The notes: generated by a model from the sequence alone, not told the origin. A stretch of 64,000 bases of DNA from Halopseudomonas sabulinigri (GCF_900105255.1 NZ_LT629763.1:3249001-3313000); one strand, 5' to 3'. Shown: positions 1 through 10,974, counted from the stretch's first letter. Translations and numbers: made by a program.

Positions 1-583
1 CGTATGCTCCACCTGCCGTGCATGACCCCATGACCACAGCGATCTGGGGAATGCCTTGGGCACTCATGTTGGCTTGGTTGAAAAAGATGCGGCCGAAGTG
101 CTCACGATCAGGAAATACCTCATCCTGGCGCGGGAGGTTGGCGCCGCCCGAGTCGACCAGATAAATGCAGGGGAGGCGGTTTTGTTGTGCTATGGCCTGT
201 GCTCTTAGGTGTTTCTTTACGCTAAGGGGATAGTAGGAGCCGCCTTTCACGGTCGCGTCGTTGGCGACGATCATGCACTCAACCCCTTCAACCCGACCAA
301 TGCCCGCAATTATCCCTGCTGCCGGCACCTGTTCCCCGTAGACCTCATGGGCGGCGAGCTGACCGATTTCGAGAAATGGTGAGCCTTGGTCCAGTAGGGC
401 GTCAACGCGCTGCCTAGGTAGCAGCTTGCCGCGAGAAAGATGCCGAGCTTGAGCCGCTGGGCCACCGCCTTCTGCTACTTTTCCTAGCAACTCCCGCAGA
501 TTACCCACGAGCTCCTGCATCGCTGCCACATTGGTGCTGAACTCCGGCGAGCGAGTGTTGACCTGGCTTTTAAGTGAACTCAT
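1..583 (-). CDS. liuB: Methylcrotonyl-CoA carboxylase beta subunit (carboxyltransferase), 3' end outside window
   Basis: The first 194 residues are present, starting at ATG 583-581 and running off the left edge. The carboxyltransferase transfers CO2 from carboxybiotin to 3-methylcrotonyl-CoA in leucine degradation. Visible family signatures are the N-terminal [15 protein letters not shown], the [18 protein letters not shown] segment and the [19 protein letters not shown] stretch typical of the MccB/LiuB branch. It follows liuA on the same strand after about 55 nt, the order found in Pseudomonas liu operons. I see no anomaly in the visible part. A geranyl-CoA carboxylase (AtuC) is the alternative, but the liuA neighbour favours LiuB. 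Confidence 0.9.
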   Translation of the reverse strand, partial: MSSLKSQVNTRSPEFSTNVAAMQELVGNLRELLGKVAEGGGPAAQARHLSRGKLLPRQRVDALLDQGSPFLEIGQLAAHEVYGEQVPAAGIIAGIGRVEGVECMIVANDATVKGGSYYPLSVKKHLRAQAIAQQNRLPCIYLVDSGGANLPRQDEVFPDREHFGRIFFNQANMSAQGIPQIAVVMGSCTAGGAY

Positions 584-637
584 GCCGGCGCTCCTTGGGT
601 TGCAAGCCGGCTTCTGAAGGTCGGGACGCGTACCTGT

Positions 638-1819
638 TTAACGTGTTTCATTGAACAGCTCCCGGCCAATCAACATACGGCGGACCTCGCTGGTACCGGC
701 ACCGATTTCATAGAGTTTGGCGTCACGCCACAGGCGACCTGCCGGGTATTCGTTGATATAGCCGTTACCGCCAAGAATCTGGATTGCCTCGCCAGCCATC
801 CAGGTCGCTTTTTCGGCGGTATACAGGATCACCCCGGCACAGTCCTTGCGCACCTGCCGTACATGTCCACTGCCCATGGCGTCTAGGTGCTTGCCGACGC
901 TGTACTGATAGGCGCGGCAGGCTTGCAGGGTGGTATACATATCTGCAACTTTGCCCTGAATGAGCTGAAATTCGCCGATGCTTTGTCCGAACTGTTTTCG
1001 GTCGTGGATGTAAGGCGTGACGATGTCCATCGCTGCTTGCATCAGGCCCAGTGGGCCACCGCTGAGCACCGCGCGCTCGTAGTCAAGGCCACTCATGAGT
1101 ACGCGGGCACCTTCACCAACGCCGCCCAGAATGTTCTCTTCCGGAACTTCAACATTGTCGAAAACCAGTTCGCCGGTGTGTGATCCGCGCATGCCAAGCT
1201 TGTCCAGCTTCTGCGCAACGGAGAAACCGGGAGTGTCCGTTTCGAGGATGAAGGCCGTCATGCCCTTGGCGCCGGCAGCAACATCAGTTTTGGCGTAGAC
1301 CACCAGAACGTCGCAGTCTGGACCGTTGGTGATCCACATCTTGGTGCCGTTGAGGATGTAGCGGTCGCCCTGCTTGTCGGCACGCAGCTTCATACTGACG
1401 ACGTCAGAACCGGCGTTTGGTTCGCTCATTGCCAAAGCGCCGATATGCTCCCCCGATACCAGCTTGGGTAGAAACTTGGCTTTTTGTGCTTGGCTACCAT
1501 TGCGGTGGATCTGGTTTACGCAGAGGTTTGAATGAGCACCATAGGACAGTCCGATACCACCAGCTGCCCGGGAAATTTCTTCCATGGCAATCATGTGTGC
1601 GAGGTAGCCCATTCCGGAGCCACCGTACTCTTCGGCCACGGTTAGACCTAGCAGACCCATGTCGCCGAACTTGCGCCACAAGTCCATGGGGAACTCATCA
1701 GTGCGGTCTGCCTCGGCCGCACGGGGCGCGATTTCCTTGCCAGCAAAACCAGCGACTGATTCGCGCAGCATGTCTATTTCTTCGCCGAGGAAAAAGTCCA
1801 ATCCAGGTATTGCACTCAT
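638..1819 (-). CDS. liuA: Isovaleryl-CoA dehydrogenase
   Basis: A 393-residue acyl-CoA dehydrogenase that would oxidise isovaleryl-CoA to 3-methylcrotonyl-CoA with FAD. The catalytic Glu sits at residue 248 in [15 protein letters not shown], the position used by isovaleryl-CoA dehydrogenases rather than the C-terminal Glu of MCAD. The FAD/substrate motif [11 protein letters not shown] is near residue 130 and the C-terminal [12 protein letters not shown] is intact. The start is backed by a strong AAAGGAG ribosome site. It lies 26 nt after the indolepyruvate oxidoreductase stop and before liuB, so the three are probably co-transcribed. Short branched acyl groups released from an isopropyl-bearing ring could also enter here, but that is speculation. 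Confidence 0.93.
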   Translation of the reverse strand: MSAIPGLDFFLGEEIDMLRESVAGFAGKEIAPRAAEADRTDEFPMDLWRKFGDMGLLGLTVAEEYGGSGMGYLAHMIAMEEISRAAGGIGLSYGAHSNLCVNQIHRNGSQAQKAKFLPKLVSGEHIGALAMSEPNAGSDVVSMKLRADKQGDRYILNGTKMWITNGPDCDVLVVYAKTDVAAGAKGMTAFILETDTPGFSVAQKLDKLGMRGSHTGELVFDNVEVPEENILGGVGEGARVLMSGLDYERAVLSGGPLGLMQAAMDIVTPYIHDRKQFGQSIGEFQLIQGKVADMYTTLQACRAYQYSVGKHLDAMGSGHVRQVRKDCAGVILYTAEKATWMAGEAIQILGGNGYINEYPAGRLWRDAKLYEIGAGTSEVRRMLIGRELFNETR

Positions 1820-1845
1820 ACGTTTATCTCCTTTTGTTATTGGCG

Positions 1846-4800
1846 TTACAGCTGAGTGACGTTGATGCGCTCTGCTGGCTCTTGTGTCGTGGCGTCACGG
1901 AATAGCGCTTGGTGCTCTCCTCGCCATTGTTTTAGAAGGTTCTCGCGTTGTTTTTCGGCCTGCGCTAGGAAGCGTTCTTTCACAGGGCCGTAGCCGCGTA
2001 CGATGTCGGGAAGGCTCGCGAGCTGGATGGCAATCGGCAACTTGTCGCTGTCGAGTGATTCCAGGATTTGATCGAGAAGCTGTTCGTAGCTTTCCAGCCA
2101 TTGCCGCTCGAGCTTGCGTTCTGCGGTGTAGCCAAATGGATCCAGAACCGAATTGCGGAGGAACTTCATCCGAGCGAGGAGTTTAAAACCAGTTAGCATC
2201 CATGGGCCGTAGCTGCGCTTTTTAGGCTCTTTCCCGGGCTTGGCACTATTGAGCACAGGTGGCGCCAGGTGAAACTTGAGTTTGTAGTCACCCTCAAAAC
2301 TGTCCTGTACTTTTTTGATGAAGTCGCCATTGGTATAAAGACGAGCTACTTCATACTCATCCTTGATTGCCAATACTTTGTAGTAGTTGCGGGCGACGGC
2401 GTCAGCCAAGGCACCGGTATTACCAGAAATGGCCGATTCAGCGCTCTGGAATTGTTGCACTCGGGCGCGATAGCGTGCTGCAAGATTGGCATCCTGATAC
2501 TCGGTGAGGGCAGCGACGCGTTTATGAATAACCTCTTCAGTAGTCTGTGACAACGCTTCGGCTGGGCGCTTGCCCTGGCTGTCGATCATTCCTTGAACGC
2601 GCACGGGATCCACCGCAGTACGGCGCCCCCAGGTGAAGGCCTTGAGGTTGAACTCGACGGCCGTGCCATTCAGTTCAATAGCGGCTATCAGCGCTTCAGC
2701 GCCAACCGGCAACCAGCCTTTCTGATAGGCAAAACCGAGCATGAAGGTGTTGGTCGCGATGGAGTCGCCCATCAGCGCCGTGGCTATTTTGCTGGCATCC
2801 ACGAAAATGGCGTGGTCGTTGCCGACAGCTTCTGCAATTTGTGCAGACATACCTTGTGTGCGAAATTTGGGGTCAGGGTGCGCCTGCAGATCGCCACTCT
2901 CCGCTTGCATTGCGAAAGTACGAACAAACTCGCTGGTGATGCTTTCTTCCGAGTTGACCAACGCATGAGTGTGCCCATGCCGCAACTTGGCCAGGGTCTC
3001 GTGATTGGCACTTACCACCAGGTCGCAGCCGAGCAGCAAGCTGGTTTCTCCTTCGGCTATACGCGGTGCATGCAGTTGGGACTGGTCAGCTGCGATGCGG
3101 ATATGCGACCAGACCGCACCACCTTTTTGGGCCATGCCGGCCATGTCCAGGTTGAGCGTACCTTTGTTCTCCATGAAGGCGGCCATGCCGAGCAGGGCAC
3201 CAATTGTTACAACACCGGTACCACCTACGCCGGTCACTAGAATGCTGTAAGGCTGATCGAGCGCCACTGTGTTAGGCGTGGTCAGATTCCAGTCGTCAAC
3301 CGCTTGGTCGGTAAGCGCTTTGGCTTTACGTAGCGAGCCACCTTCGATGGTGACGAAGCTTGGGCAGAAGCCGGAGAGGCATGAAAAATCCTTGTTGCAT
3401 GATGACTGGTCAATGCTGCGTTTCTGACCAAACTCGGTATTCACCGTCACCACGGACATGCAGTTCGACTTACTGCTGCAGTCGCCACAGCCTTCGCAAA
3501 CTGCCTGGTTGATCATTACCCGCCGTGCCGGATCGGGAAACTGGCCCCGCTTGCGGCGTCTGCGCTTTTCGGCCGCGCAGGTCTGATCGTAAATGATGGC
3601 TGAGACGCCGGGATACTCTCGAAGTTGAGTCTGCAGCTCCTCCATTTTCTCTCGGTGCAACACCGGTACGCCGGGAGCGAGTCCTTGAATTGCCTTGTAC
3701 TTCTCGGGCTCGTCAGTCACCACAGCAATGCGCTTGACGCCCTCCGCAGCGAGCTGCTGAGAGATTTGCGGTACTGTCAGAGTGCCGTCCACGGGCTGGC
3801 CGCCGGTCATGGCAACAGCATCGTTGTAAAGAATCTTGTAGGTAATCGGCACATTCGCTGCAACTGCAGCGCGAATCGCTAAGGTACCGGAGTGAAAATA
3901 GGTGCCATCCCCAAGGTTGGCAAACACGTGTTTGGTCTTGGTGAAGGGGGCCTGCCCAATCCACGCGACACCCTCGCCACCCATCTGGCTGAAAGTCTGG
4001 GTTTGGGGGTAGATCCAAGCAGCCATGTAGTGGCAGCCAATACCGGCAAGGGCGCGACTGCCTTCGGGCACCTTGGTCGAAATATTGTGCGGGCAGCCGG
4101 AGCAGTAATGCGGCACTCGGTCCATCAACGAGCCCAGTACGCTCTTGGTGGTGAGCTGCGCCTCTAGATCATCTAGATGCAGTTGCAGGGAGGTGTCTGC
4201 ATGCAGACGAAGAATTCGTTTAGCCAGCGCGCGCGCAATGTGCGCTGGTGTCAGGTCGTTGATCGCCGGCAGTAGCCAATCGGTGTGCGGCATAGTCCAC
4301 TCACCTTTGTCGTCAAACTTGCCGACGATGCGCGGACGTACGTCCTCCCGCCAGTTGTAGAGTTCCTCCTTCATTTGGTACTCGATCATGTGGCGCTTTT
4401 CTTCAACCACCACAATTTCTTCAAGACCTTCGGCAAAGTGCCTGACGCCGTCAGCTTCAAGCGGCCAGACCATGCCGACCTTGTAAACGCGCAAGCCAAT
4501 CTCCTGCGCTTTGGCATCGTCAATACCAAGCATGTTCAGAGCCTGACAAACGTCCAGGTAGGATTTGCCCGCCGTGATAATGCCGATACGCGCCTTGGGC
4601 GAGTCCATGACCACGCGGTCAATGCGGTTGGCCTTGGCATAAGCGAGCGCGGCGTAAAGTTTGTGTTCGAGCAGTCGCTGCTCTTGAGCAAGCGGTGGGT
4701 CTGGCCAACGGATGTTCAGGCCGCCCTCGGGGATGTCGAAATCAGGAATTACGCTTTCCACACGAAAGGGGTCAATATCGACAATGGCAGCGCTTTCTAC

Positions 4801-5412
4801 AGTGTCCGCTACTGCCTTAAGTGCTACCCAGCAACCGGAATAGCGTGACATGGCCCAGCCATGGATACCGTAGTCCAGATACTCCTGCACCCCCGACGGT
4901 GCCAGTACGGGCATCATCACTGCCTTGAAAATGTGCTCGGTCTGGTGCGGGAGTGATGAAGAGCGGGCACCGTGATCATCGCCGGCAACTGCAAGCACTC
5001 CACCGAATTGCGAGGTACCGGCAGCGTTTGCATGTCGGAATACATCACCGGAGCGATCAACACCGGGACCTTTCCCGTACCACATGCCGAAAACGCCGTC
5101 GTAGGTTGCCCCTTCAAAGATGTTTACCTGCTGCGTTCCCCAGATGGCGGTAGCAGCTAGCTCCTCGTTGACGCCAGGTTGAAAGTGAGTGCTGCCTTTT
5201 TCCAGATACTTACGTGCGCGCCATAAAGCTTGGTCCAGACCGCCGAGAGGGGAGCCGCGGTAGCCGGAAATAAAGCCAGCGGTGTTCAACCCGCTGGCCT
5301 GATCGCGCTGCTTCTGCATTAGCGGAAGCCGAACCAGCGCTTGAATACCAGTCATCAACTGCAGACCGCTATTCTCTGTGTACTTGTCATCCAGCGAGAT
5401 AGATTTGCCCAT
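1846..5412 (-). CDS. Fused indolepyruvate/2-oxoacid ferredoxin oxidoreductase
   Basis: A 1188-residue protein with the alpha (thiamine diphosphate) and gamma domains of 2-oxoacid:ferredoxin oxidoreductases fused in one chain. Known relatives oxidatively decarboxylate arylpyruvates or branched-chain 2-oxoacids to acyl-CoA with ferredoxin as acceptor. The N-terminal half contains the pyrimidine-binding domain ([18 protein letters not shown]) and the ThDP-binding segment around [12 protein letters not shown]. The middle has a Cys-rich Fe-S stretch ([13 protein letters not shown]). The gamma domain begins near [19 protein letters not shown]. Length is normal for the fused proteobacterial form. 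It is divergent from a LysR gene and upstream of liuA-liuB, which suggests it supplies branched acyl-CoA to that pathway. Confidence 0.9.
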   Translation of the reverse strand: MGKSISLDDKYTENSGLQLMTGIQALVRLPLMQKQRDQASGLNTAGFISGYRGSPLGGLDQALWRARKYLEKGSTHFQPGVNEELAATAIWGTQQVNIFEGATYDGVFGMWYGKGPGVDRSGDVFRHANAAGTSQFGGVLAVAGDDHGARSSSLPHQTEHIFKAVMMPVLAPSGVQEYLDYGIHGWAMSRYSGCWVALKAVADTVESAAIVDIDPFRVESVIPDFDIPEGGLNIRWPDPPLAQEQRLLEHKLYAALAYAKANRIDRVVMDSPKARIGIITAGKSYLDVCQALNMLGIDDAKAQEIGLRVYKVGMVWPLEADGVRHFAEGLEEIVVVEEKRHMIEYQMKEELYNWREDVRPRIVGKFDDKGEWTMPHTDWLLPAINDLTPAHIARALAKRILRLHADTSLQLHLDDLEAQLTTKSVLGSLMDRVPHYCSGCPHNISTKVPEGSRALAGIGCHYMAAWIYPQTQTFSQMGGEGVAWIGQAPFTKTKHVFANLGDGTYFHSGTLAIRAAVAANVPITYKILYNDAVAMTGGQPVDGTLTVPQISQQLAAEGVKRIAVVTDEPEKYKAIQGLAPGVPVLHREKMEELQTQLREYPGVSAIIYDQTCAAEKRRRRKRGQFPDPARRVMINQAVCEGCGDCSSKSNCMSVVTVNTEFGQKRSIDQSSCNKDFSCLSGFCPSFVTIEGGSLRKAKALTDQAVDDWNLTTPNTVALDQPYSILVTGVGGTGVVTIGALLGMAAFMENKGTLNLDMAGMAQKGGAVWSHIRIAADQSQLHAPRIAEGETSLLLGCDLVVSANHETLAKLRHGHTHALVNSEESITSEFVRTFAMQAESGDLQAHPDPKFRTQGMSAQIAEAVGNDHAIFVDASKIATALMGDSIATNTFMLGFAYQKGWLPVGAEALIAAIELNGTAVEFNLKAFTWGRRTAVDPVRVQGMIDSQGKRPAEALSQTTEEVIHKRVAALTEYQDANLAARYRARVQQFQSAESAISGNTGALADAVARNYYKVLAIKDEYEVARLYTNGDFIKKVQDSFEGDYKLKFHLAPPVLNSAKPGKEPKKRSYGPWMLTGFKLLARMKFLRNSVLDPFGYTAERKLERQWLESYEQLLDQILESLDSDKLPIAIQLASLPDIVRGYGPVKERFLAQAEKQRENLLKQWRGEHQALFRDATTQEPAERINVTQL

Positions 5413-5540
5413 GGCTACTCACACCTTTTTATTCTGATATTGGGTATCGCAGCGCGCGCAATACACGATGGGCTGGAGTATATGAATCGGGTTTGGTATC
5501 GTAAATTATTAAAAATTGCTGTCAGGTATCTGAAAAATTT

Positions 5541-6449
5541 ATGTCTAGGTCCGATATTTCCATGCGCCAATTGCGCTATTTCGTGGCGGCGTCTGAGACC
5601 GGTCAGTTCTCGCAGGCCGCGGCTGCAGTTCATGTTTCGCAGTCCGCCGTGACCACTGCAGTGATGCAGCTGGAGCAGCGACTGGGCGTGAAACTTTTCG
5701 AGCGCTTGCCGAACGGAGTAAGCCTGACGGCGGAAGGAAACAAGTTCTTTCAGCATGCTCGCCACATTCTGGATACGCTGCAGGATGCGATCAGCGAGCC
5801 ATTTTTCATGAGTCACTCGGTATCCGGTGTTGTTCGCGTTGGCGCCTCCTACACGGTGCTTGGTTACTTCCTGCCCAACCTGCTTGCGCGCTTCAAGCGC
5901 AGTTACCCCGATGTGGAAATCGATTTGATCGACATGGACAGGGTCAGTATCGAGAGCTCGGTCAGACAAGGAGAGCTTGATGTAGGTTTGACGGTTGTTT
6001 CGAACGCGACCGACTTGTCCGGTCTGGATGCCAGCGTGCTGATACGCTCGCGTCGTCAGTTGTGGCTGGCGTCCGGCCATCCGCTCATGGGGCTGGCGTC
6101 GATCACCTTGAAGGACGTTGCTGAGCATGCCTACATCCTGCCCACCGTCGATGAGGGGGAGGAGTCGGTTCAGCGCTATTGGCAAGCGCAGGGGCTGGAG
6201 CCGAAGATCGCATTTCGAACCTCCTCCGTGGAGTCCTTGCGTGGTCTGGTGGCGCACGGGTTTGGTGTGACCGTGTTGTCGGACATGCTGTACCGAGCCT
6301 GGTCGCTTGAGGGCCGCAAAATTGAGGTGCGTCCTTTGAATGACGCTGTGCCCTCGATGGAGTTGGGCTTGATTTGGGCGCAAGGCCGAGAAATGAGCGA
6401 GCCAGGCAGCGCTTTTCAACAGTTCATGATTCATGCCTGTGGCTCGTGA
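5541..6449 (+). CDS. LysR-family transcriptional regulator
   Basis: A 302-residue LysR protein. The N-terminal winged helix-turn-helix is clear (MRQLRYFVAASETGQFSQAA, then VSQSAVTTAVMQLEQRLG), followed by a periplasmic-binding-like effector domain from about residue 90. It is divergent from the indolepyruvate oxidoreductase-liu operon across 128 nt, the usual arrangement for a LysR activator of the adjacent operon. The start used is ATG 5541; an internal ATG at 5562 (MRQ) is an alternative and neither has an obvious ribosome site. The effector cannot be read from sequence. Confidence 0.85.
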   Translation: MSRSDISMRQLRYFVAASETGQFSQAAAAVHVSQSAVTTAVMQLEQRLGVKLFERLPNGVSLTAEGNKFFQHARHILDTLQDAISEPFFMSHSVSGVVRVGASYTVLGYFLPNLLARFKRSYPDVEIDLIDMDRVSIESSVRQGELDVGLTVVSNATDLSGLDASVLIRSRRQLWLASGHPLMGLASITLKDVAEHAYILPTVDEGEESVQRYWQAQGLEPKIAFRTSSVESLRGLVAHGFGVTVLSDMLYRAWSLEGRKIEVRPLNDAVPSMELGLIWAQGREMSEPGSAFQQFMIHACGS

Positions 6450-6499
6450 GTGAGCCTGGCATAGGAACAGACGCTGTCGCAGGGAGCCTGGCGAATTCA

Positions 6500-7351
6500 T
6501 TAAATGCTGCTCTGCATCTCGCGCCGTTGGCGAATGCTCTCTGCAAAGTCGCGCTTGAGTGTGGGGTAGTAGGCTATTTGACCGCCCATCCCTCCCGCGA
6601 TGTCGATCGATGCACCGCTGATGAAACTGGCGTATTCGCTTGCCAGAAACAGAACCATCCCCGTTACGTCCTCGGGCTTGCCGTAACGGCCCGCCGGGAC
6701 CACTTTCATTACCATGGCATCGAATTCCTGCCGAGTAACGCCGTCACCCATTTCTTTGAAGTGGCGGTCCCATTGACCAGTGTCGATCCAGCCCATATTC
6801 AATGTGTTAACCAGAATATTGTCTTTCGGTAGCGACATGCCTAGGGAGCGTGAAAGGGCGATACAGGAGGCTCTATTGATGACCGATGGGATGCCTTCGG
6901 GAGTAGGTATGGTTCCGGCCAAAGCGTTGATTTCTATAATGCGCCCCCAGCGCTGCTTGCGCATGTGAGGCACAACCGCCTGGGTAAATCTAAAGTGGCC
7001 CATTTGCAGCACGTTAGCGTGTTCAAGAATGTCCTCGGGTGTGAGGGTGTCCAGGTTGCCGCCTTTCCCTTGGCCGGCGTTGTTGACCAGTACGTCAACG
7101 CCGCCCCAGGCTTCGGCTACCTCAGCAACAAAGGTACGCACGTTATGACTGTCAGTAACATCAACGGCGCGTGCTATGACTGCGTCCGCGCGCTCGGCTA
7201 GAGCTTCTCCTACCTTTGCGATGTCTGCGAAATTTCGCGAGCAGATGGCTACCTTCGCCCCATCGTTGGCGAAGGCGGTAGCTATCGCTCTGCCAATGCC
7301 GCGTGACGCACCAGTCACGATGACACGCTTGCCCTTTAAGTCGATATTCAT
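6500..7351 (-). CDS. SDR-family protein with a degenerate catalytic tetrad
   Basis: A 283-residue short-chain dehydrogenase fold protein. The nucleotide-binding motif TGASRGIG (residues 14-21) and the NNAG motif are intact. The catalytic region is not canonical. By alignment to the usual S...YxxxK pattern, the Ser position reads Ala in EINALAG and the YxxxK positions read SVINR. CDD describes an SDR subgroup (BKR-like, cd05344) lacking the canonical tetrad, and this may belong there or near it. It lies alone between the LysR gene (convergent) and a 430-nt promoter region shared with the DUF1302 operon. Substrate unknown. Confidence 0.8.
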   Translation of the reverse strand: MNIDLKGKRVIVTGASRGIGRAIATAFANDGAKVAICSRNFADIAKVGEALAERADAVIARAVDVTDSHNVRTFVAEVAEAWGGVDVLVNNAGQGKGGNLDTLTPEDILEHANVLQMGHFRFTQAVVPHMRKQRWGRIIEINALAGTIPTPEGIPSVINRASCIALSRSLGMSLPKDNILVNTLNMGWIDTGQWDRHFKEMGDGVTRQEFDAMVMKVVPAGRYGKPEDVTGMVLFLASEYASFISGASIDIAGGMGGQIAYYPTLKRDFAESIRQRREMQSSI

Positions 7352-7471
7352 ACATTTTCCTCGGTTATTGTTTTTTCAGGATGTTTCATCTGTAACTAGC
7401 GCTATAGCCCGTTCTACAAGGCATAAACGCCTTTTTTGCCGATTTTGCTGATAAGGGTATTGCAAAAAGTA

Positions 7472-7505
7472 AAACATAAATTGAACAAAGTATAAATTTA
7501 TGTTT
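7472..7505. promoter_or_regulatory. Inverted repeat, perfect 11-bp arms
   Basis: AAACATAAATT at 7472-7482 pairs perfectly with AATTTATGTTT at 7495-7505 across a 12-nt spacer. It lies 120 nt upstream of the SDR start. The size suits a regulator site. It is not followed by a U-tract, so it is less likely to be a terminator. Confidence 0.5.
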
Positions 7506-7590
7506 AATTTTGGTTGTATAAGGTTCGCAGCCAGAAGGACGGGCACGCGGCGGTGCCGGTAACAGCTCTGAGCAAAGTGACAATGCATTG

Positions 7591-7620
7591 GATTTAAAAT
7601 CTATATACAGAATTTAAATC
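7591..7620. promoter_or_regulatory. 30-bp palindromic operator, TCT-N6-AGA class (site S1)
   Basis: GATTTAAAATCT (7591-7602), ATATAC, AGAATTTAAATC (7609-7620). The 12-bp arms match at 11 of 12 positions. The core ATCT-N6-AGAA is in the same register as palindromes at 31357, 37983 and 49075. It is about 160 nt upstream of the DUF1302 gene and likely regulates that operon. Confidence 0.55.
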
Positions 7621-7781
7621 TTGATATGGAATTATCTGAAGCGCTCCGCTAGGATAGCGAGACGCTGGTTTAGAGGCACTAGGCGAATGTCACTGTTTTT
7701 AGGCGGCTTTGTCAGAGTGTTACGTCAGGCCAGTAATCGGATGATTTCTATAAGTCACTGAAAATAAAAACAAAAGGAATA

Positions 7782-9449
7782 ATGATGAACACTATCGACA
7801 ATACTGGTCACATGAATGCGGCGCGCAGCGCCTTGGCTATTGCCGTTCTGATCGCCAGTGGCGGCGCCTCTGCGATGCAGATAGATCTGGGTAACCCAGA
7901 TATTCGGATGCGTTGGGATAACACTGTTCGCTACAACCTCGGCATCCGGGCGGAAAGCCAGGACAGCGCGATCATGAACAACCCTAATTTCGACGAGTCT
8001 GATGGCAAGTTTGACCGTGGTGATATCGTCACCAATCGTCTTGACCTGCTGACAGAGGTTGACTTGGCCTACAAGTGGCACTTTGGTGCGAGGGTCAGTG
8101 CCGCCGGCTGGTATGACGATGCCTACAGTGACCGGTCGGTCGATAGCAATGTGCCTGGTTATTCCACCAGCTATAACAATGATAAATACAGCTCCGAAGT
8201 AGAGCGTTACGTCTATGGTCCTTCTGGCGAAATTCTCGATGCCTTCGTGTGGGCTAACTTTGATGTCGGCCAGGTACCGGTGAACGTGAAGGTCGGTCGG
8301 CACACCCAGTATTGGGGGGAGGGCCTGCTGTTTGGTGCTCACGCGATTTCCTATTCGCAGGCTCCTACTGACGCGGTTAAGGCGGTAACCAGTCCAGGGA
8401 TTGAGACCAAGGAGGTCTTTTTGCCGATTGGTCAGGTATCTGCTAAAGCTCAGTTGACCAATGCACTCTCCGTTTCTGCACAGTATTTCTATGAGTGGGA
8501 TCACACTCGCTTCCCCTATGGTGGTACCTATTTTGGTGCTGCTGACCCCTTCTTCGAGGGGCCCGACCGTTTGCCTGCGGCGCCGGGGTTCAACCTACAA
8601 CACGCCGATTCGAAATTTGGTCGCGACTCTGCTAACTGGGGTGTGATGGCCCGCTACGACCTGCAAAGCGTAGGCGCCACGCTGGGTGCCTATTACCGCG
8701 AATTCGACGACTATCAGGCTTGGCTGTCGCCGCAAATCGATATGGCAACCGGCCAGTATCGGTTGGTTTATCCGCGAGGCGTGAAGTTGGTTGGCTTGAG
8801 CTATGCGGGTAACGTTGGCTCGGCCTCCATTGGCGCAGAGGTGTCTTACCGCAAAGGCGGCGCACTTAACGCGACTGGCGTCAGCAACGTGGATGATGAA
8901 GGTCCTCGCGGTAACACCTACCATGCATTGGTAAACGCTGTTTACGGTGTGCCTCGTTTTTGGCTAGCCGAAAGTTCGACGCTGGTTGCCGAGCTGGTAT
9001 ACAGCCACCTGGATAAGGTGACCGAACATGAAGAGTTGTATAAGGGTGAAGGCACCGCCGCCTGTAGAGATCTGCGCAGTGGTGGCGAGGGCGATAAGTC
9101 CGACGGCTGCTCTACTCGTAATTACATGGCGGCGGCAGTGAACTATACCCCCCAGTATTTGGCGATTTTGCCGTCGTGGGATCTGTCTGTGCCTTTGACC
9201 GTGAACTACGGTATTTCTGGTAACGCGGCTAACGCCGGCGGTGGGTCGGAGGGTGCAGTGTCATGGTCGGTCGGCGCCAAGATGACCTACCAGCAACAGC
9301 ACGAATTCAGCTTGCGTTATGCAGATACGATGGCTCAGGAGAAAAACACTATCAACCCGGTCAACGGCCAGACCATGGTAAATGGTAACGGTGCTGTTGG
9401 TGGTACTGACCGTGGTTGGTTGTCGCTCACCTATAAGACATCGTTTTAA
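7782..9449 (+). CDS. DUF1302 family outer-membrane beta-barrel-like protein
   Basis: A 555-residue exported protein. A hydrophobic signal segment (about residues 16-32, ending GGASA) precedes a mature region rich in alternating aromatic residues and Gly/Asn/Tyr. The C-terminus is LSLTYKTSF, a terminal Phe as in many outer-membrane barrels. It belongs by appearance to the DUF1302 family, often encoded next to DUF1329 proteins in clusters for hydrophobic substrates such as terpenoids and steroids. It is the first gene of a seven-gene operon with DUF1329, YCF48-like and MMPL genes, suggesting a trans-envelope system. The exact role (uptake or export) is not established. Confidence 0.85.
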   Translation: MMNTIDNTGHMNAARSALAIAVLIASGGASAMQIDLGNPDIRMRWDNTVRYNLGIRAESQDSAIMNNPNFDESDGKFDRGDIVTNRLDLLTEVDLAYKWHFGARVSAAGWYDDAYSDRSVDSNVPGYSTSYNNDKYSSEVERYVYGPSGEILDAFVWANFDVGQVPVNVKVGRHTQYWGEGLLFGAHAISYSQAPTDAVKAVTSPGIETKEVFLPIGQVSAKAQLTNALSVSAQYFYEWDHTRFPYGGTYFGAADPFFEGPDRLPAAPGFNLQHADSKFGRDSANWGVMARYDLQSVGATLGAYYREFDDYQAWLSPQIDMATGQYRLVYPRGVKLVGLSYAGNVGSASIGAEVSYRKGGALNATGVSNVDDEGPRGNTYHALVNAVYGVPRFWLAESSTLVAELVYSHLDKVTEHEELYKGEGTAACRDLRSGGEGDKSDGCSTRNYMAAAVNYTPQYLAILPSWDLSVPLTVNYGISGNAANAGGGSEGAVSWSVGAKMTYQQQHEFSLRYADTMAQEKNTINPVNGQTMVNGNGAVGGTDRGWLSLTYKTSF

Positions 9450-9497
9450 TAGAGCAGTACTGGCTCCCAGTTAATAAACACAAGAACGGAGATTATT

Positions 9498-10862
9498 ATG
9501 AGATATGCACTCGCTTTCAGCCTGGCTTTAAGTGGTATTTCAGCCAATGCGGTAGCAGCAGTTCCTTCCGAGGAGGCTGCCCAGCTCGGTAAAACACTTA
9601 CCTTGTTTGGAGCTGAACAAGCCGGCAATGAGGCGGGTACTATCCCTCCCTATGAAGGGGGGCTCCGGACCGCCCCTGCCGGTTTTGAACCCGGCAGCGG
9701 CTACTGGGTGAATCCGTACAAGGATGAAGAGCCGCTGTTCCGCATCGACAGCAGTAACTATCAGGAGCATGCAGATAAGCTGAGTGCCGGTCAGTTGGAG
9801 CTGTTGAAGCGTAACCCCGATTATTATCTGGATATCTTTCCAAGTCATCGTACCGCCGCGCTACCACAGGATGTGCTGGATGCTACGGTCCGTAATGCAA
9901 CTACCTGTGAAACGCTGAACAACGGCCTGACGTTGTCGCCTGAATGCCGTGGTGGCGTTCCATTCCCGATCCCTAAGACCGGCCATGAGGTCATGTGGAA
10001 CCAACAGGTTCGTTACAACGACGGTAAATACGGCACTACCACCAGTTCATCCAACAGCTGGTTGGTGGCGTCGAACGGGTCTGTAACCAAGGCATCAGAA
10101 CAGGCTACTTTTGTTGAGCGTCCCTATTATCAGGATGATGTAGAGGGTCGCGATCCGCAAATGTATTCCCGCGTTTACTCGGTCACCAAGGAACCGGCGC
10201 GCCGAGCAGGCGAGCTTACCGGGTATATGGACTACCTTGACCCTACCCAGCAGCCCCGACGCGCCTGGAGCTACACGCCTGGTCAGCGCCGCGTCAAGTT
10301 GGCCCCTGAGTTTGCCTACGACACGCCAGTTGCCAGTATGGGCGGTCTGGAATTGTTCGATGAGCTTTTCATGTTCTCAGGTATGCAGGACCGCTTCGAG
10401 TTCAAGCTGGTCGGCAAAAAAGAGATGTACATCCCGTATAACAGCTATGAGCTGTATTTCGACTGTGATCCAAAAACTCAACTGATGGAAAACCACGTTA
10501 ATCCCGAGTGCGAGCGTTGGGAGCTGCACCGTGTATGGGTCGTTGAGGCCACCCTCAAGGAAGACCGTCGGCATGTTTACAGCAAACGCACCTACTATCT
10601 TGATGAGGATACCTTTGGTGCGGGGCTTTACGATGCCTGGGATCAAAGCGGCCAACTCTATCGTTCGATGATGCTGGGCGGCGTACAGTTTTACGACCAC
10701 GACATTCCCTACATCGTAAAACACTCTATCTACGACTTTAACAAGGGTATGTACGGGCTGATCAATGATGCGCTCAGCGGCGGTTACAAAGTGCTGGACG
10801 CACCGCGCTCCGAACGTGATTTGAACCCAGAAGCAGTGGTGGCACGCGAAACCACCCGGTAA
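9498..10862 (+). CDS. DUF1329 family exported protein (copy 1)
   Basis: A 454-residue secreted protein with a signal peptide (residues 1-20, cut after NAVAA). It resembles the DUF1329 family, which has an outer-membrane lipoprotein-sorting LolB-like fold. Characteristic segments are IPPYEGGLRTAPAGFEPG, RRAWSYTPGQRRVKLAPEF and the C-terminal YDAWDQSGQLYRSMMLGG. A close paralogue (452 residues) is encoded at 20561-21919 on the other strand. The gene follows DUF1302 by 48 nt with an upstream ACGGAG ribosome site. It probably handles a hydrophobic compound or lipid in the periplasm; the substrate is unknown. Confidence 0.88.
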   Translation: MRYALAFSLALSGISANAVAAVPSEEAAQLGKTLTLFGAEQAGNEAGTIPPYEGGLRTAPAGFEPGSGYWVNPYKDEEPLFRIDSSNYQEHADKLSAGQLELLKRNPDYYLDIFPSHRTAALPQDVLDATVRNATTCETLNNGLTLSPECRGGVPFPIPKTGHEVMWNQQVRYNDGKYGTTTSSSNSWLVASNGSVTKASEQATFVERPYYQDDVEGRDPQMYSRVYSVTKEPARRAGELTGYMDYLDPTQQPRRAWSYTPGQRRVKLAPEFAYDTPVASMGGLELFDELFMFSGMQDRFEFKLVGKKEMYIPYNSYELYFDCDPKTQLMENHVNPECERWELHRVWVVEATLKEDRRHVYSKRTYYLDEDTFGAGLYDAWDQSGQLYRSMMLGGVQFYDHDIPYIVKHSIYDFNKGMYGLINDALSGGYKVLDAPRSERDLNPEAVVARETTR

Positions 10863-10875
10863 TTACACCAGTTTG

Positions 10876-10898
10876 GCGCCACCGACGATGGGTGGCGC
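10876..10898 (+). terminator. Possible hairpin after DUF1329
   Basis: GCGCCACC (10876-10883) pairs with GGTGGCGC (10891-10898) across a 7-nt loop. Only a weak U-run follows, so partial termination or mRNA processing inside the operon is more likely than full termination. Confidence 0.35.
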
Positions 10899-10974
10899 TT
10901 GCGTGTTGGACCGTGACAGGCGATGTAATCGCAGTACTCGGCGTTTTGAGCGAGCTGCGTAGAGGATAAAAACA

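Larger units (their letters stand above)
7352..7781. other. AT-rich divergent intergenic region with two long palindromes
   Basis: 430 nt without a gene, between a minus-strand SDR and the plus-strand DUF1302 operon. It holds two inverted repeats listed separately (7472-7505 and 7591-7620). No convincing small ORF or RNA gene was recognised. It presumably contains divergent promoters. Confidence 0.7.
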
